Shown piece by piece: positions 22,470 to 29,645 of a DNA stretch of 32,592 nucleotides (positions are counted from its first letter, which is position 1; every line of letters begins with the position of its first letter). The notes under the pieces were generated by a model, which saw nothing but the letters and a program-made list of their open reading frames with translations, was not told the DNA's origin and did not search any database. The translations under genes were made by a program, and so were the position numbers. Location of the stretch: NCBI GenBank assembly GCA_017521605.1, contig JAFXCD010000064.1, forward strand, positions 1 through 32,592, read 5' to 3'. This DNA is from Lachnospiraceae bacterium. GTDB taxonomy: Bacteria > Bacillota > Clostridia > Lachnospirales > Lachnospiraceae.

Positions 22470-23261
22470 ATGGTACAGTTAAGAAAAAACGAAGAAGAAC
22501 TTGCCCAAGAAATGATGGGTAAAATTAGCATAACAAAGGATAAGGCTAATCTTGAAAAACATGTTGTCAGCTTATCAAAATGTGTAGTTGACCTAAGTAA
22601 AAAAAGTGGCGTAGATTTGGGTTCAACAAGTGCAAAAGTTGTTGTCGTTCTCGATTATAGCGGCTCTATGTCAAATCTCTATTCAAATGGAACTATTCAG
22701 AAAACCATCAATCGTCTTGTACCACTTGGTTTAACATTTGATGATAATGGCTCTATTGATGTTTTTTTGTTCCAAAATGATTATCGTAAGTTGCCGGATC
22801 TCAATCTTTCAAATTATGAAAACTATGTAAAAAATATTGTTAATACTGCCGGTTATTCTATGGGTGGTACATGCTACGCACCAGTTCTTAAGGCGATAAT
22901 CGAAGGCGCTTCTTACAAACAGGGTGGTTTCCTTGGTTTTGGTGGAAAAACTATCACAACAAAAGCTTTAGTAGATGATGGGGATCCTACATTCATCCTC
23001 TTCATAACAGATGGAGAAAACGCAGACAAACCTGCAGCAGATCAGATTATCAAGAAATCATCTAATATGAATGTATTTATTCAATTTATTGGTATTGGAA
23101 ATGAAAAATTTAAATATCTCATTTCTTTAGATGATATGCCCGGAAGAGCACGAGATAATACAGGATTCTCTAAAATGAAAGATTTAGCTAAAGCATCTGA
23201 TAATGAGCTTTATACCAATGTTCTTGACCAATTCTCAGGATGGCTCAAGGGCCTTCAATAA
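22470..23261 (+). CDS. VWA-domain protein, TerF/TerY-like
   Basis: 263 residues. A helical N-terminus (EEELAQEMMGKISITKDKAN) precedes a von Willebrand A domain with an intact metal site (MIDAS): D62-Y-S-G-S, the Thr in MGGTCYAP, and Asp in LFITDGEN. This arrangement is typical of the VWA protein accompanying TerD-type genes. Metal-dependent binding to partner proteins is the expected role. A strong terminator closes the operon. AGGAG precedes the ATG. Only two Ter genes are present here; no TerC-like membrane protein is seen. Confidence 0.88.
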   Translation: MVQLRKNEEELAQEMMGKISITKDKANLEKHVVSLSKCVVDLSKKSGVDLGSTSAKVVVVLDYSGSMSNLYSNGTIQKTINRLVPLGLTFDDNGSIDVFLFQNDYRKLPDLNLSNYENYVKNIVNTAGYSMGGTCYAPVLKAIIEGASYKQGGFLGFGGKTITTKALVDDGDPTFILFITDGENADKPAADQIIKKSSNMNVFIQFIGIGNEKFKYLISLDDMPGRARDNTGFSKMKDLAKASDNELYTNVLDQFSGWLKGLQ

Positions 23262-23267
23262 ACCCGA

Positions 23268-23310
23268 AAATAAGACGGAACAAATACTAACTATTTGCTC
23301 CGTCTTATTT
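23268..23310 (+). terminator. Terminator of the TerD-VWA operon
   Basis: Perfect 12-base arms (AAATAAGACGGA 23268-23279 with 23299-23310) extended by CAAA/TTTG, 6 bases past the stop codon. A/T-rich at both ends, so it could also serve the opposite strand. Confidence 0.9.
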
Positions 23311-23393
23311 CCTCAAAATATATTCTTCCTTATTCTACTCATTAACTCAATCAATCTATAAGATGTACTAAACCAATGATTGACTTACATATT

Positions 23394-23771
23394 TTACCCC
23401 CTGCTACATGTCTTGTTATCATCAGGATAATACTCCTTCCACTCACCATCTTCCAGTATTTCAAACTGTCCCCACTGAGGTTTTCCGCTCTCTCTTCCTT
23501 TTATCCTAATAGGCAAAAATGCATCATGCTGGCATTCCGGCAAAGGGTCTTCTATTTCTATCCAGCCCTGCTCGTCCAACTCATCTTCCCAATCCTCAAG
23601 TGCTTCATTCAAGTCTGTATAAAAATGATCAAAACTACAGAACATGGCATCCTTATGGGTATATAGATATACAGCCACACCTTGGCTCTTTATCTCATGA
23701 ATCATCACCTTATATACAGTATCTTTTTTATTGCACATATAAGGTTCCTTCAGAAATCCATACATTCTCAT
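23394..23771 (-). CDS. Small acidic hypothetical protein, possible immunity protein
   Basis: 125 residues, not assigned. Sequence marks: YGFLKEPYMCNKKDTVYKVM at the start, SFDHFYTDLNEALEDWEDEL and LPECQHDAFLPIRIKGRESG. I have seen similar proteins annotated only as hypothetical in Firmicutes, often in immunity-gene arrays. The start is the ATG at 23771, 9 bases after GGGGAG; the longer TTG frame begins before that site. No signal peptide or membrane segment. Last of six co-oriented small genes. Confidence 0.7.
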   Translation of the reverse strand: MRMYGFLKEPYMCNKKDTVYKVMIHEIKSQGVAVYLYTHKDAMFCSFDHFYTDLNEALEDWEDELDEQGWIEIEDPLPECQHDAFLPIRIKGRESGKPQWGQFEILEDGEWKEYYPDDNKTCSRG

Positions 23772-23908
23772 TACATTCTTCTCCCCGTACAAAATTTTAT
23801 GTCCATCTAAGTATTTATTGTAGATAAATAATAATCTAACATTTTCTCATATATCGTTTCGGAAATCAAATCCATCCCGCACAAATAGTGAATAGCGTAC
23901 AAAACCAT

Positions 23909-24283
23909 TTATAAGGTATGTAAATCTTCCAGCACGACCAAATACCCTTCCTCTTGTTTCAAAAAATCAATTTGAATAGTTAAATCATTGGAGGCTCCGT
24001 CTGTTGTCAAATCATAATCCATCCCATACCCACTACCATCATTATACCTGTAAATATCTACTCCTTGATTCTCTCTTTTTAGCTGTGCCGGATTATCAAC
24101 TTTTATTGCAGAACGCGATTCATCTAAATACTTAAGCGCCAATATTATGTCTTGTTCTGCCAATCGGCTACTATCAAATAATGTCAAAAAAGATGCATAG
24201 TTTTCTTCAGCTAATATGCTTAAAGCATGTTCTGCGAACGCTATAAATTGTTCTTGTTCTTTTCCTTTATCTACATATATCAT
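23909..24283 (-). CDS. Small hypothetical protein, possible immunity protein
   Basis: 124 residues, acidic. N-terminal helices (EQEQFIAFAEHALSILAEEN) are followed by a beta-rich C-terminus with GYGMDYDLTTDGASNDLTIQ and GYLVVLEDLHTL. I recall this C-terminal pattern from uncharacterised bacterial families (possibly DUF7668) but cannot confirm it. An AGGAG site precedes the ATG by 9-10 bases. Between other small genes of the cluster; no toxin partner seen. Confidence 0.65.
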   Translation of the reverse strand: MIYVDKGKEQEQFIAFAEHALSILAEENYASFLTLFDSSRLAEQDIILALKYLDESRSAIKVDNPAQLKRENQGVDIYRYNDGSGYGMDYDLTTDGASNDLTIQIDFLKQEEGYLVVLEDLHTL

Positions 24284-24322
24284 TGTATCGAGTCTCCTAC
24301 AGGTTCAACTAGCGTATTGTTT

Positions 24323-24649
24323 TTACCAATCTCGTTCTCCAAGGGCATCTTCTACATCTATACCAATATCAAACCACTGCAAAATATATTCTATCGTCTC
24401 AGCAATACTTTCTCTGGCAACTGTCTCTAATTCACTTTCGTTTTCTTCAAATTCAGCTTGCAAATCATTAATCGATAGCGCCATCTCATCAAACTTATTC
24501 TGTATTATTTCCAAATCTTTTTCTTCTGTTTCCAGAAAGGAAATAATATTTTGTACCAGTTCCTTAATTTTATCTACCAAAAAGTCAGGAAAATATCCAT
24601 CCCTATACATTGCAGCGAGCAATTCGTAATTCTCATCAAATTTTCTCAT
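24323..24649 (-). CDS. DUF5713-like protein
   Basis: 108 residues, helical and very acidic. The start (LLAAMYRDGYFPDFLVDKIK), middle (INDLQAEFEENESELETVAR) and end (EDALGERDW) match the pattern I know for DUF5713, an uncharacterised family found in immunity-like gene clusters. Cytoplasmic; no catalytic motif is apparent. Ribosome site AAGGAAG. Function unknown. Confidence 0.75.
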   Translation of the reverse strand: MRKFDENYELLAAMYRDGYFPDFLVDKIKELVQNIISFLETEEKDLEIIQNKFDEMALSINDLQAEFEENESELETVARESIAETIEYILQWFDIGIDVEDALGERDW

Positions 24650-24668
24650 ACATCAATTCTTCCTTTCT

Positions 24669-25028
24669 CTATAAGCTTCCGCAAGGAATACTTCCCTTTT
24701 CATAATAAGCAACCATTTTATCCAACCAGAAATCACTATATTCCAATAATCTCGCATCTGAAATTAAACCAAAATCATCCGATACATATCCAGCCAAATC
24801 ACTATCGTTCGTGAATTCATAAATCATTCGAAAAACTTGTTCTCTTAGTTTTGCATTATTCTCGCTTTCCATTTCCGAATAATTTGCCGCATTTTTCAAT
24901 GACTCAACTGCATTATAAACCCTGATCCATTCTGTATCAAACACCGCCAGCTCTCGATTATCCAGCAATTCATCAATATTCAAATTACTAAAATCTATTT
25001 GTTCTAAAACTTTAATTAATGTTTTCAT
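24669..25028 (-). CDS. Small acidic hypothetical protein
   Basis: 119 residues, helical, unassigned. Visible: LIKVLEQIDFSNLNIDELLD, TEWIRVYNAVESLKNAANYS, and EFTNDSDLAGYVSDDFGLIS. Size, charge and neighbours fit an immunity protein; no catalytic motif. Ribosome site AGAAGGG seven bases before the ATG. It is separated from the DUF5713-like gene by only 19 bases, so the two are probably co-transcribed. Confidence 0.65.
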   Translation of the reverse strand: MKTLIKVLEQIDFSNLNIDELLDNRELAVFDTEWIRVYNAVESLKNAANYSEMESENNAKLREQVFRMIYEFTNDSDLAGYVSDDFGLISDARLLEYSDFWLDKMVAYYEKGSIPCGSL

Positions 25029-25101
25029 TTTATACCCTTCTGTAATATACTAAACTCAATTTGGTACATGCGTATACATTCTTTATATTCCTGCGACTTA
25101 T

Positions 25102-25308
25102 CTAATCAAAATTTTCTATAGCATTATCTATATCTAAAAACTCTTTATATGATACCAAATAATTATACTTAAAATCTCTTTTATCATAATCTTTTTTTAC
25201 TATTTCTAAAATCCAATCCTTTTGTTCTTTTAACATATTCTCACCACAAGCTTTATAGGATGTATCCATCCTTTCATATCCAATATTATCCGGCCATATA
25301 TGTATCAT
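25102..25308 (-). CDS. Short hypothetical protein overlapping the DUF2262-like gene
   Basis: 68 residues at most. It overlaps the 3' end of the upstream gene by 23 bases. The start is uncertain: ATG at 25308 has only a poor ribosome site, and later ATGs (codons 14 and 25) are possible. The C-terminal half (EQKDWILEIVKKDYDKRDFK, SYKEFLDIDNAIENF) is acidic/helical like its neighbours. It may be an intact small immunity gene or a truncated remnant. Confidence 0.45.
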   Translation of the reverse strand: MIHIWPDNIGYERMDTSYKACGENMLKEQKDWILEIVKKDYDKRDFKYNYLVSYKEFLDIDNAIENFD

Positions 25309-26128
25309 CTATCCCTGTCTCAATATTTCCGCTGACAATAACCACATGTCCCCAGAACATATCATCATCGTCATAAAATATCTCGAAATTGCCATCCGTA
25401 CTCACACTAACCTCGCTGATACTCAATCGTTTAGCGAAACATTCTTGGGTAATCTCTTCAGCATTTTCATCTGCATCCAGGGCCCAATCATTAGCATTAT
25501 CCGTTAACTCCCCAGCCGCAAATTTCCTTGCCTTATCATCCCATACCTGACAATTAGCTATTAATTGTTTCCAAGTCTCTAATGCATCCTTTGCAGTTAC
25601 TGAACCTTCCTCATCCACATCCATATTTATGAGGCACGTTTCACCATTCCAATACCCTTCACCGGAAAACAAGCCTATAGATTTGTCCAACACCAACTTT
25701 TCACCGGTATCCAACTGAAGTAGCACCGGCTTACGAAACTCTGCAAGTATTTTTTCCAAACGCTCCTCACTACAATCACTTTCCAATACAGCTCTAACCC
25801 AAAGGGTATTACCACGAGGGATTTCCTCATTACCAAAAGCGAGAAATGGCAGAGACTCTTGTACGCGTAATCGATAAATGGTCTCACCCTGTAGATTAAA
25901 CACCTTATTATTTTTATTCTCCACGTCTGTCATTTGCCAGTTTAAGTTACACTTTTTTTCTGTCAGTTCACCTGTAGCCGTATCTACTACTGCCAAAACT
26001 GTTACAGATGCCTGCCAGAGCTTGTTCTCTCCCCAACGTGATGAACTGATACCTCCCTCTGTAAGCACCAGTACCTCTTTCTCTATCATATCGAATCTCT
26101 TTTCAAAATTTTCCCGCTCTTGACTCAT
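25286..26128 (-). CDS. DUF2262-domain protein
   Basis: 280 residues. N-terminal beta-rich half (about 20-135, WGENKLWQASVTVLAVVDTA and LPFLAFGNEEIPRGNTLWVR) and a C-terminal DUF2262-like half with CFAKRLSISEVSVSTDGNFE and FYDDDDMFWGHVVIVSGNI. The latter is the family's most conserved part. Such two-part proteins occur beside other immunity-like genes; the molecular role is unknown. The ribosome site is moderate (GAGGGCGG). First gene of the minus-strand cluster; I could not place a convincing promoter upstream. Confidence 0.75.
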   Translation of the reverse strand: MSQERENFEKRFDMIEKEVLVLTEGGISSSRWGENKLWQASVTVLAVVDTATGELTEKKCNLNWQMTDVENKNNKVFNLQGETIYRLRVQESLPFLAFGNEEIPRGNTLWVRAVLESDCSEERLEKILAEFRKPVLLQLDTGEKLVLDKSIGLFSGEGYWNGETCLINMDVDEEGSVTAKDALETWKQLIANCQVWDDKARKFAAGELTDNANDWALDADENAEEITQECFAKRLSISEVSVSTDGNFEIFYDDDDMFWGHVVIVSGNIETGIDDTYMAG

Positions 26129-26538
26129 TTGTATCCGCCCTCTTTTTCTTTCTGTTCAAATCATTAACCATTTTTCTTTTTCTTAAAAATGCGTCTACCG
26201 ACTTGATTATAGCCCAGTTTCTCAACCTTCTCCATTTTACCACACTCCCTCTACCAATTCCATAAAATCCTTTAAGCAATGCCCCTAAACATCCTATCTT
26301 CCTTTAATCCTAAAACAAACCGGCAAGCAGTGCATTCGTATATACATCATGCTTTTCTGCTTATTGGGGAGTATCCCTCATCCCCACAGAACGCTCAATT
26401 ACATTGATCGGCTACGAACTCATAATGTGAGTACTAAACAAAAAGCAGATTCCCTTAATTTGGAATGGTGCATATAATAATACCTTATCTGAACTTGTGT
26501 CGAAGAAAGTGGATGAGGAAGTATAGGAGGTATGCATA
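26129..26538. other. Gene-free stretch between the DUF2262-like gene and a gene remnant
   Basis: No complete gene. The minus strand holds a 23-codon frame (26164-26235, ends GYNQVGRRIFKKKKNG) that resembles the tail of a secreted toxin, but it has no upstream body. The plus strand has a TATAAT near 26488 before the next remnant, without a good -35. Otherwise nothing seen. Confidence 0.5.
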
Positions 26539-26788
26539 TGAACTTATCTATAAATGGGTTTAATGGTTTTTCAATATTCACGCAGAGGTTTGGAACTGCC
26601 GGGATGCTTAAAAGTACCCAGGAAAAAAAAGAGCGACAGCAAAAGGCACAAAGTCAGATTGAATTTTTTGAGAATCAAAAACGAATCTGAAAAATATGCA
26701 ATGCGATAGTATTGAAGATATTGCAAGAAAATTGGAGATGTTTCACTCCTATGAAGAACAGATTGCTGCTGTAAAGAAGCAATATAAT
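26539..26788 (+). pseudogene. 5' fragment of a Lachnospiraceae hypothetical gene, frameshifted and truncated
   Basis: Starts with a perfect AGGAGG and ATG and reads MNLSINGFNGFSIF to QIEFFENQKRI-stop (50 codons). One extra A in the A5 run at about 26683 would continue the frame as QKTNLKNMQCDSIEDIARKL, then EMFHSYEEQIAAVKKQYN. Coding sense then ends abruptly at about 26788, where the inverted remnant begins. I recall this as the N-terminus of a family common in Lachnospiraceae, of unknown function. Confidence 0.75.
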
Positions 26789-26797
26789 AATCTTTTT

Positions 26798-27115
26798 ATA
26801 TGTGCCACTTGTTCTTGCAGCCGCATTTGAAATACTGTTTGCTTTCATAGACACCTTATCAGCAAATGAATTATATCCGGTAAAGACTGACTTCAAAGTT
26901 TGGATATCAGCCTTTTTAAATGCTTCCTCATCAAGTTCTATTTCGTTGCCTTTTCCAACAGTAATTCCTATTTTAGAAAGAATGTTTTCATTTGCTTCTG
27001 TCATTCTCGTCAACCATACCGCATTTCATAATACATCCTTTGAATTAGTATCTCCTGCTTGTTTTATAACATCATTATAATCCTCAACAAATGACTTTAC
27101 TCTCTTATAAAACTT
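26798..27115 (-). pseudogene. 3' fragment of another hypothetical gene with an internal stop
   Basis: The minus strand reads FYKRVKSFVEDYNDVIKQAG, DTNSKDVL, TGA (27026-27028), NAVWLTRMTEANENILSKIG, ITVGKGNEIELDEEAFKKAD and on to ISNAAARTSGTY, where homology-like sense ends at the junction. The N-terminus is missing (stop at 27116-27118). The coiled, Ala/Ser-rich end recalls flagellin-like or FliD-like cap regions, but I only know such proteins as hypothetical. It abuts the preceding fragment tail to tail. Confidence 0.75.
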
Positions 27116-27148
27116 TCAAAAGTTTTGTGAACCACTTAACGAATTGCT

Positions 27149-27166
27149 ATTGTACTACTGTACAAT
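27149..27166. repeat. Short inverted repeat
   Basis: ATTGTAC-TACT-GTACAAT, perfect 7-base arms, in the gene-free gap between the gene remnant and the tuf terminator. Could be an operator left over from a lost gene. Confidence 0.4.
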
Positions 27167-27236
27167 TTATGGCCAAAACATATTTTTGAGGTCAAAATAG
27201 GGTCAGACCATAAAATATTCGCTATTCCTTTGCACG

Positions 27237-27268
27237 TAAAAAGGCTTCCAGATTTCTCTGGAAGCCTT
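27237..27268 (-). terminator. Terminator behind the tuf remnant
   Basis: Perfect 11-base arms (AAGGCTTCCAG 27241-27251 with 27258-27268), followed on the minus strand by U-rich sequence. It lies 23 bases after the tuf stop codon and shares 10-base arms with the terminator at 11640-11668. Confidence 0.85.
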
Positions 27269-27291
27269 ATAAATACTAGGTTATTTTTGTA

Positions 27292-27345
27292 TTACTCGAT
27301 GATAGTAGCAACACGGCCTGAACCTACAGTACGTCCACCTTCACG
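27292..27345 (-). pseudogene. tuf: 3' end of tuf (EF-Tu), last 17 codons only
   Basis: The minus strand encodes REGGRTVGSGRVATIIE followed by TAA, the near-universal C-terminus of bacterial EF-Tu. The codon before Arg should belong to FAI, but the sequence changes abruptly at 27345/27346 to unrelated AT-rich DNA. About 375 codons are absent from the window on this side. The terminator is preserved. This is either a recombination scar or the duplicated end left by site-specific integration into tuf. Confidence 0.88.
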
Positions 27346-27460
27346 GTCCGATTTTGCTTATTTAGAAACTTAATTGTTACGGTTTTTGCCGTTTTTTGAC
27401 GAGTATTTGCGGTATTTTACCTATTATTTAGCCTTTTTCCGGGGGAAATGTATCGGATTC

Positions 27461-27733
27461 GTATCACGGTTTGGAAGAAGCCCTACGTGTATCACGCCCC
27501 TTTTGTCCGTGCCCGAACGACACCGTTTTCGTCCACCTAGAGATATTGTAGCATGGGCGAACCGGAATGTAAAATGATTCTTTGAAAAATTCAATTAAAA
27601 TTCCCCAGATTTGTTCGTCCATCATTGATTAGCGGTAGAGGTGGTCGAACGAGGGATAATTTTTCTCGTGTATCACAGCTCGTTTGAAGGTAGGTGGTCG
27701 AACAGGAAATAACTGTGAAAGAGGGTGTGATAC
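27461..27733. repeat. Gene-free region with repeated short motifs in both orientations
   Basis: Motif A, GTATCAC, at 27461-27467, 27490-27495 region (within CGTGTATCACG 27486-27496), 27668-27676 (GTGTATCAC) and inverted at 27725-27733 (GTGTGATAC). Motif B, GGTGGTCGAAC, at 27640-27650 and 27693-27703, with inverted or degenerate relatives at about 27529-27538 (CGTCCACC) and 27613-27623 (GTTCGTCCATC). The two direct B copies are also followed by similar AGG-ATAA text. No gene spans 27346-27906. Such iteron-like layouts occur at origins, transfer origins and multi-site operators. Confidence 0.55.
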
Positions 27734-27738
27734 GGTTA

Positions 27739-27781
27739 AAGTAAAAATACACACAAGCTGTTCTCGTGTGTATCTTTACTT
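27739..27781. terminator. Strong hairpin with A/T flanks
   Basis: 16-base arms with one mismatch (27739-27754 with 27766-27781; core ATACACAC/GTGTGTAT). The A- and T-rich arm ends would let it terminate on either strand; on the minus strand it is a second stop behind the Abi gene and its RNA. Confidence 0.65.
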
Positions 27782-27787
27782 AAATCA

Positions 27788-27850
27788 TTAAAAAAGGAAG
27801 CCGGACGCATCCAACTCCCTTAGGCATAGTCCGCAGACGTCCGCCGCAAT
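27788..27850 (-). ncRNA. GC-rich structured element downstream of the Abi gene, candidate Abi-associated RNA
   Basis: Sixty GC-rich bases in an otherwise AT-rich stretch, 57 bases beyond the Abi stop codon. Minus-strand CGGACG (27838-27843) pairs with CGUCCG (27802-27807); a second CGGAC (27829-27833) could pair with the same arm, giving two alternative folds, and ACU/AGU close an inner loop. A U6 tract follows the 3' arm. It could simply be the gene's terminator, but it is long and has alternative pairings. Comparative surveys have, as I recall, described a conserved RNA beside abiF-type genes; I cannot check the match here. Confidence 0.45.
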
Positions 27851-27906
27851 TCTATAATATATTATGCCATATTGATAACTTTTATGCAATAGAACCTTTG
27901 CATTTT

Positions 27907-28881
27907 CTACAAATATTTTTTCAATAAATTTAACTTCGTTCTGGTATCTGTATATACTATAGTGTTAAAAATAGATGTAGAAACCTTTCCTCTAAGTTCT
28001 TCGCAATTCTTTTCAAACAAACGAATGAATGCCAAGATTTTCTTCTTTGGACACTCCAATAATTTCATCATAAAGCTTATAAGAATCACATAATCAACTA
28101 TAGATTCAAATGTGATGTTACTAATTCCGGTTTCTGCACTTATACATTTAGCAATTCTTAAATTAACCTTACCTGTTTTAAATCGAGTATCGAAAATCGT
28201 ATTATTATGTGCAACAGCATTTCTTAAATCTTTTAAAGCATATACTATCAATGGCAACAATTTTCCATCTCGATCATAGGCAACCTTTATTCCCACACTT
28301 TTAGAAACCTTTTTTCCGGTATTTTGGTCTAAGCAATCTACAAGTGTGCCAAATTCACCAAGGCTTATTAACTCAAATATTGCCCATATAGGCAGCGGTT
28401 GGTCCTTGTCATAGTAATGATTCACTATAAATCGCTTACCATAATCTCTGGAAATAAGACTATATACTTTATTTCTGAGATTCATTCTCTTATTAATTGC
28501 TTTTTTATATTCATTACTACCTATCGGATATGCTTTGTAATCCGTTAATAATTTAGCATAAATATCTGCAAATCTTTTGCTTTTAGACTCTTCCAAAATG
28601 ACTTCTAAAACATAGTTTTTAAATGTAGTTTCCAAAAACATAATTTCCGGATAAAACATTGTCTTAATCGCCATATCAAAATCATAGATTGCCTGCACTT
28701 CATCAAAGGAATTGAACGCATATGTATTCGCCGGGTTATTATGATAACGATATCCCTTATATCCATGGAAATATCCCATATATCTAAGTTTTTTCTTATC
28801 GCCACTTCCAGAAATATTCAATCCTTTTACATCTCGCATATATGCCATTAACGCATTAATACTTTTAGGTTTCTTTTGCAT
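27907..28881 (-). CDS. Abi_2 family (AbiD/AbiF-type) abortive infection HEPN protein
   Basis: 324 residues, the family's usual length. N-terminal KPKSINALMAYMRDVKGLNI, the tyrosine-rich YFHGYKGYRYHN, and FDEVQAIYDFDMAIKTMFYP are typical of Abi_2 proteins. The HEPN ribonuclease motif R-x4-H is intact at R220-NAVA-H225. Members block phage growth by RNA cleavage and host shutdown. It has its own promoter (TTGACA-18-TAGAAT) and an AGGAG site 10 bases before the ATG. A GC-rich structured element follows the stop. HEPN Abi proteins are proposed relatives of the Cas13 nuclease fold. Confidence 0.88.
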   Translation of the reverse strand: MQKKPKSINALMAYMRDVKGLNISGSGDKKKLRYMGYFHGYKGYRYHNNPANTYAFNSFDEVQAIYDFDMAIKTMFYPEIMFLETTFKNYVLEVILEESKSKRFADIYAKLLTDYKAYPIGSNEYKKAINKRMNLRNKVYSLISRDYGKRFIVNHYYDKDQPLPIWAIFELISLGEFGTLVDCLDQNTGKKVSKSVGIKVAYDRDGKLLPLIVYALKDLRNAVAHNNTIFDTRFKTGKVNLRIAKCISAETGISNITFESIVDYVILISFMMKLLECPKKKILAFIRLFEKNCEELRGKVSTSIFNTIVYTDTRTKLNLLKKYL

Positions 28882-28920
28882 TTACACCATACTCCTTTAA
28901 CAGTAACCTTTACAATAATA

Positions 28921-28950
28921 ATTCTAATGGCACTTTCCATTGAATGTCAA
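28921..28950 (-). promoter_or_regulatory. Promoter of the Abi gene
   Basis: Minus-strand -35 TTGACA (28945-28950), 18 bases, -10 TAGAAT (28921-28926), in the 85-base gap behind the MGTNYY gene. It makes the Abi gene a separate unit. Confidence 0.75.
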
Positions 28951-28966
28951 CAACATAATGTTCTAT

Positions 28967-29530
28967 CTACATAAACTCCCCTTCCGTCCAATCAAACAAA
29001 TAATCCGGATCATTCCAATACTTTATATCCCCATACTCCCGCTCATACACACCGAATTTCTGCCTTGCTTTCTGTAGCGTCTTTTCATACTCTATATGAT
29101 TAAAAGGACTATAAAGTTCCGCCTCTTCTTCACTGCATTCCACAGTACGCAGGTGCGGTTTCTTATCCGGAGACATAGGGTTCACTTCATACACCCACTT
29201 CACCGGTTTCGGATGACACCGGCTATGTGCGTAAACCGTCTCAAAATATTCCTTCCAGGAATACTGCCTCCCGTATTCATCATAAATCTCCAAATCCGCC
29301 TGATGCTCCCAGTAAAACGCCTCCAGCTTCTGAAAACTATCAAACGCCCCATGCTTCTGAAACAAGGGCCGCCATCCGCAACTTAATTTATTCAGGTGAC
29401 ACCGATAACCAAGATATGGCTCATCCACGATGGTATACTCCTCGCCAAGTACACCCCACTCCGACTTCTTGGCAAAACAAGTCTGCATCAGTTCCTTATT
29501 CCTGCTCATAAAATAATAATTGGTTCCCAT
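28967..29530 (-). CDS. MGTNYY-type hypothetical protein
   Basis: 187 residues. The N-terminus MGTNYYFMSRNKELMQTCF, followed by YLGYRCHLNKLSCGWRPLFQ, resembles a family of small phage and mobile-element proteins that begin MGTNYY and carry paired Cys and a conserved HxGK/SxGW stretch. The C-terminal 80 residues (WVYEVNPMSPDKKPHLRTVE) are unassigned. No membrane segment. A strong GGAGAGGAGG site precedes the ATG. Between the XRE terminator and the Abi promoter; whether it joins either system is unknown. Confidence 0.7.
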   Translation of the reverse strand: MGTNYYFMSRNKELMQTCFAKKSEWGVLGEEYTIVDEPYLGYRCHLNKLSCGWRPLFQKHGAFDSFQKLEAFYWEHQADLEIYDEYGRQYSWKEYFETVYAHSRCHPKPVKWVYEVNPMSPDKKPHLRTVECSEEEAELYSPFNHIEYEKTLQKARQKFGVYEREYGDIKYWNDPDYLFDWTEGEFM

Positions 29531-29550
29531 GACAATCCTCCTCTCCCAAA

Positions 29551-29601
29551 TAAAAATATCCTCTTACCGGAACCCATTCAAAGGTCCTGATAAAAGGATA
29601 T
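29551..29601 (-). terminator. Terminator of the Mrr-GHKL-XRE operon
   Basis: ATATCC/GGATAT arms (29556-29561 with 29596-29601), with an inner GG(A)CC/GGTTCC pairing and UUUUUA on the minus strand, 45 bases beyond the XRE stop codon. Confidence 0.55.
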
Positions 29602-29645
29602 CTCAAAGTCAAGTCTTTGTCATTGGACGGATAGTCCAAAAAAAC

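Noticed and set aside
21281-23261. Tellurite resistance operon
   Set aside because: Only a TerD-type and a VWA gene are present; no TerC or other core genes, so the phenotype cannot be claimed.
27630-27710. tRNA gene suggested by GGTCGAAC (T-loop-like)
   Set aside because: No acceptor, D or anticodon stems can be built around either copy; it is the repeated motif B.
28882-28890. Two-codon upstream frame (ATG GTG TAA) directly before the Abi start
   Set aside because: The AGGAG is only one base from that ATG, too close for initiation, and is properly spaced for the Abi ATG.
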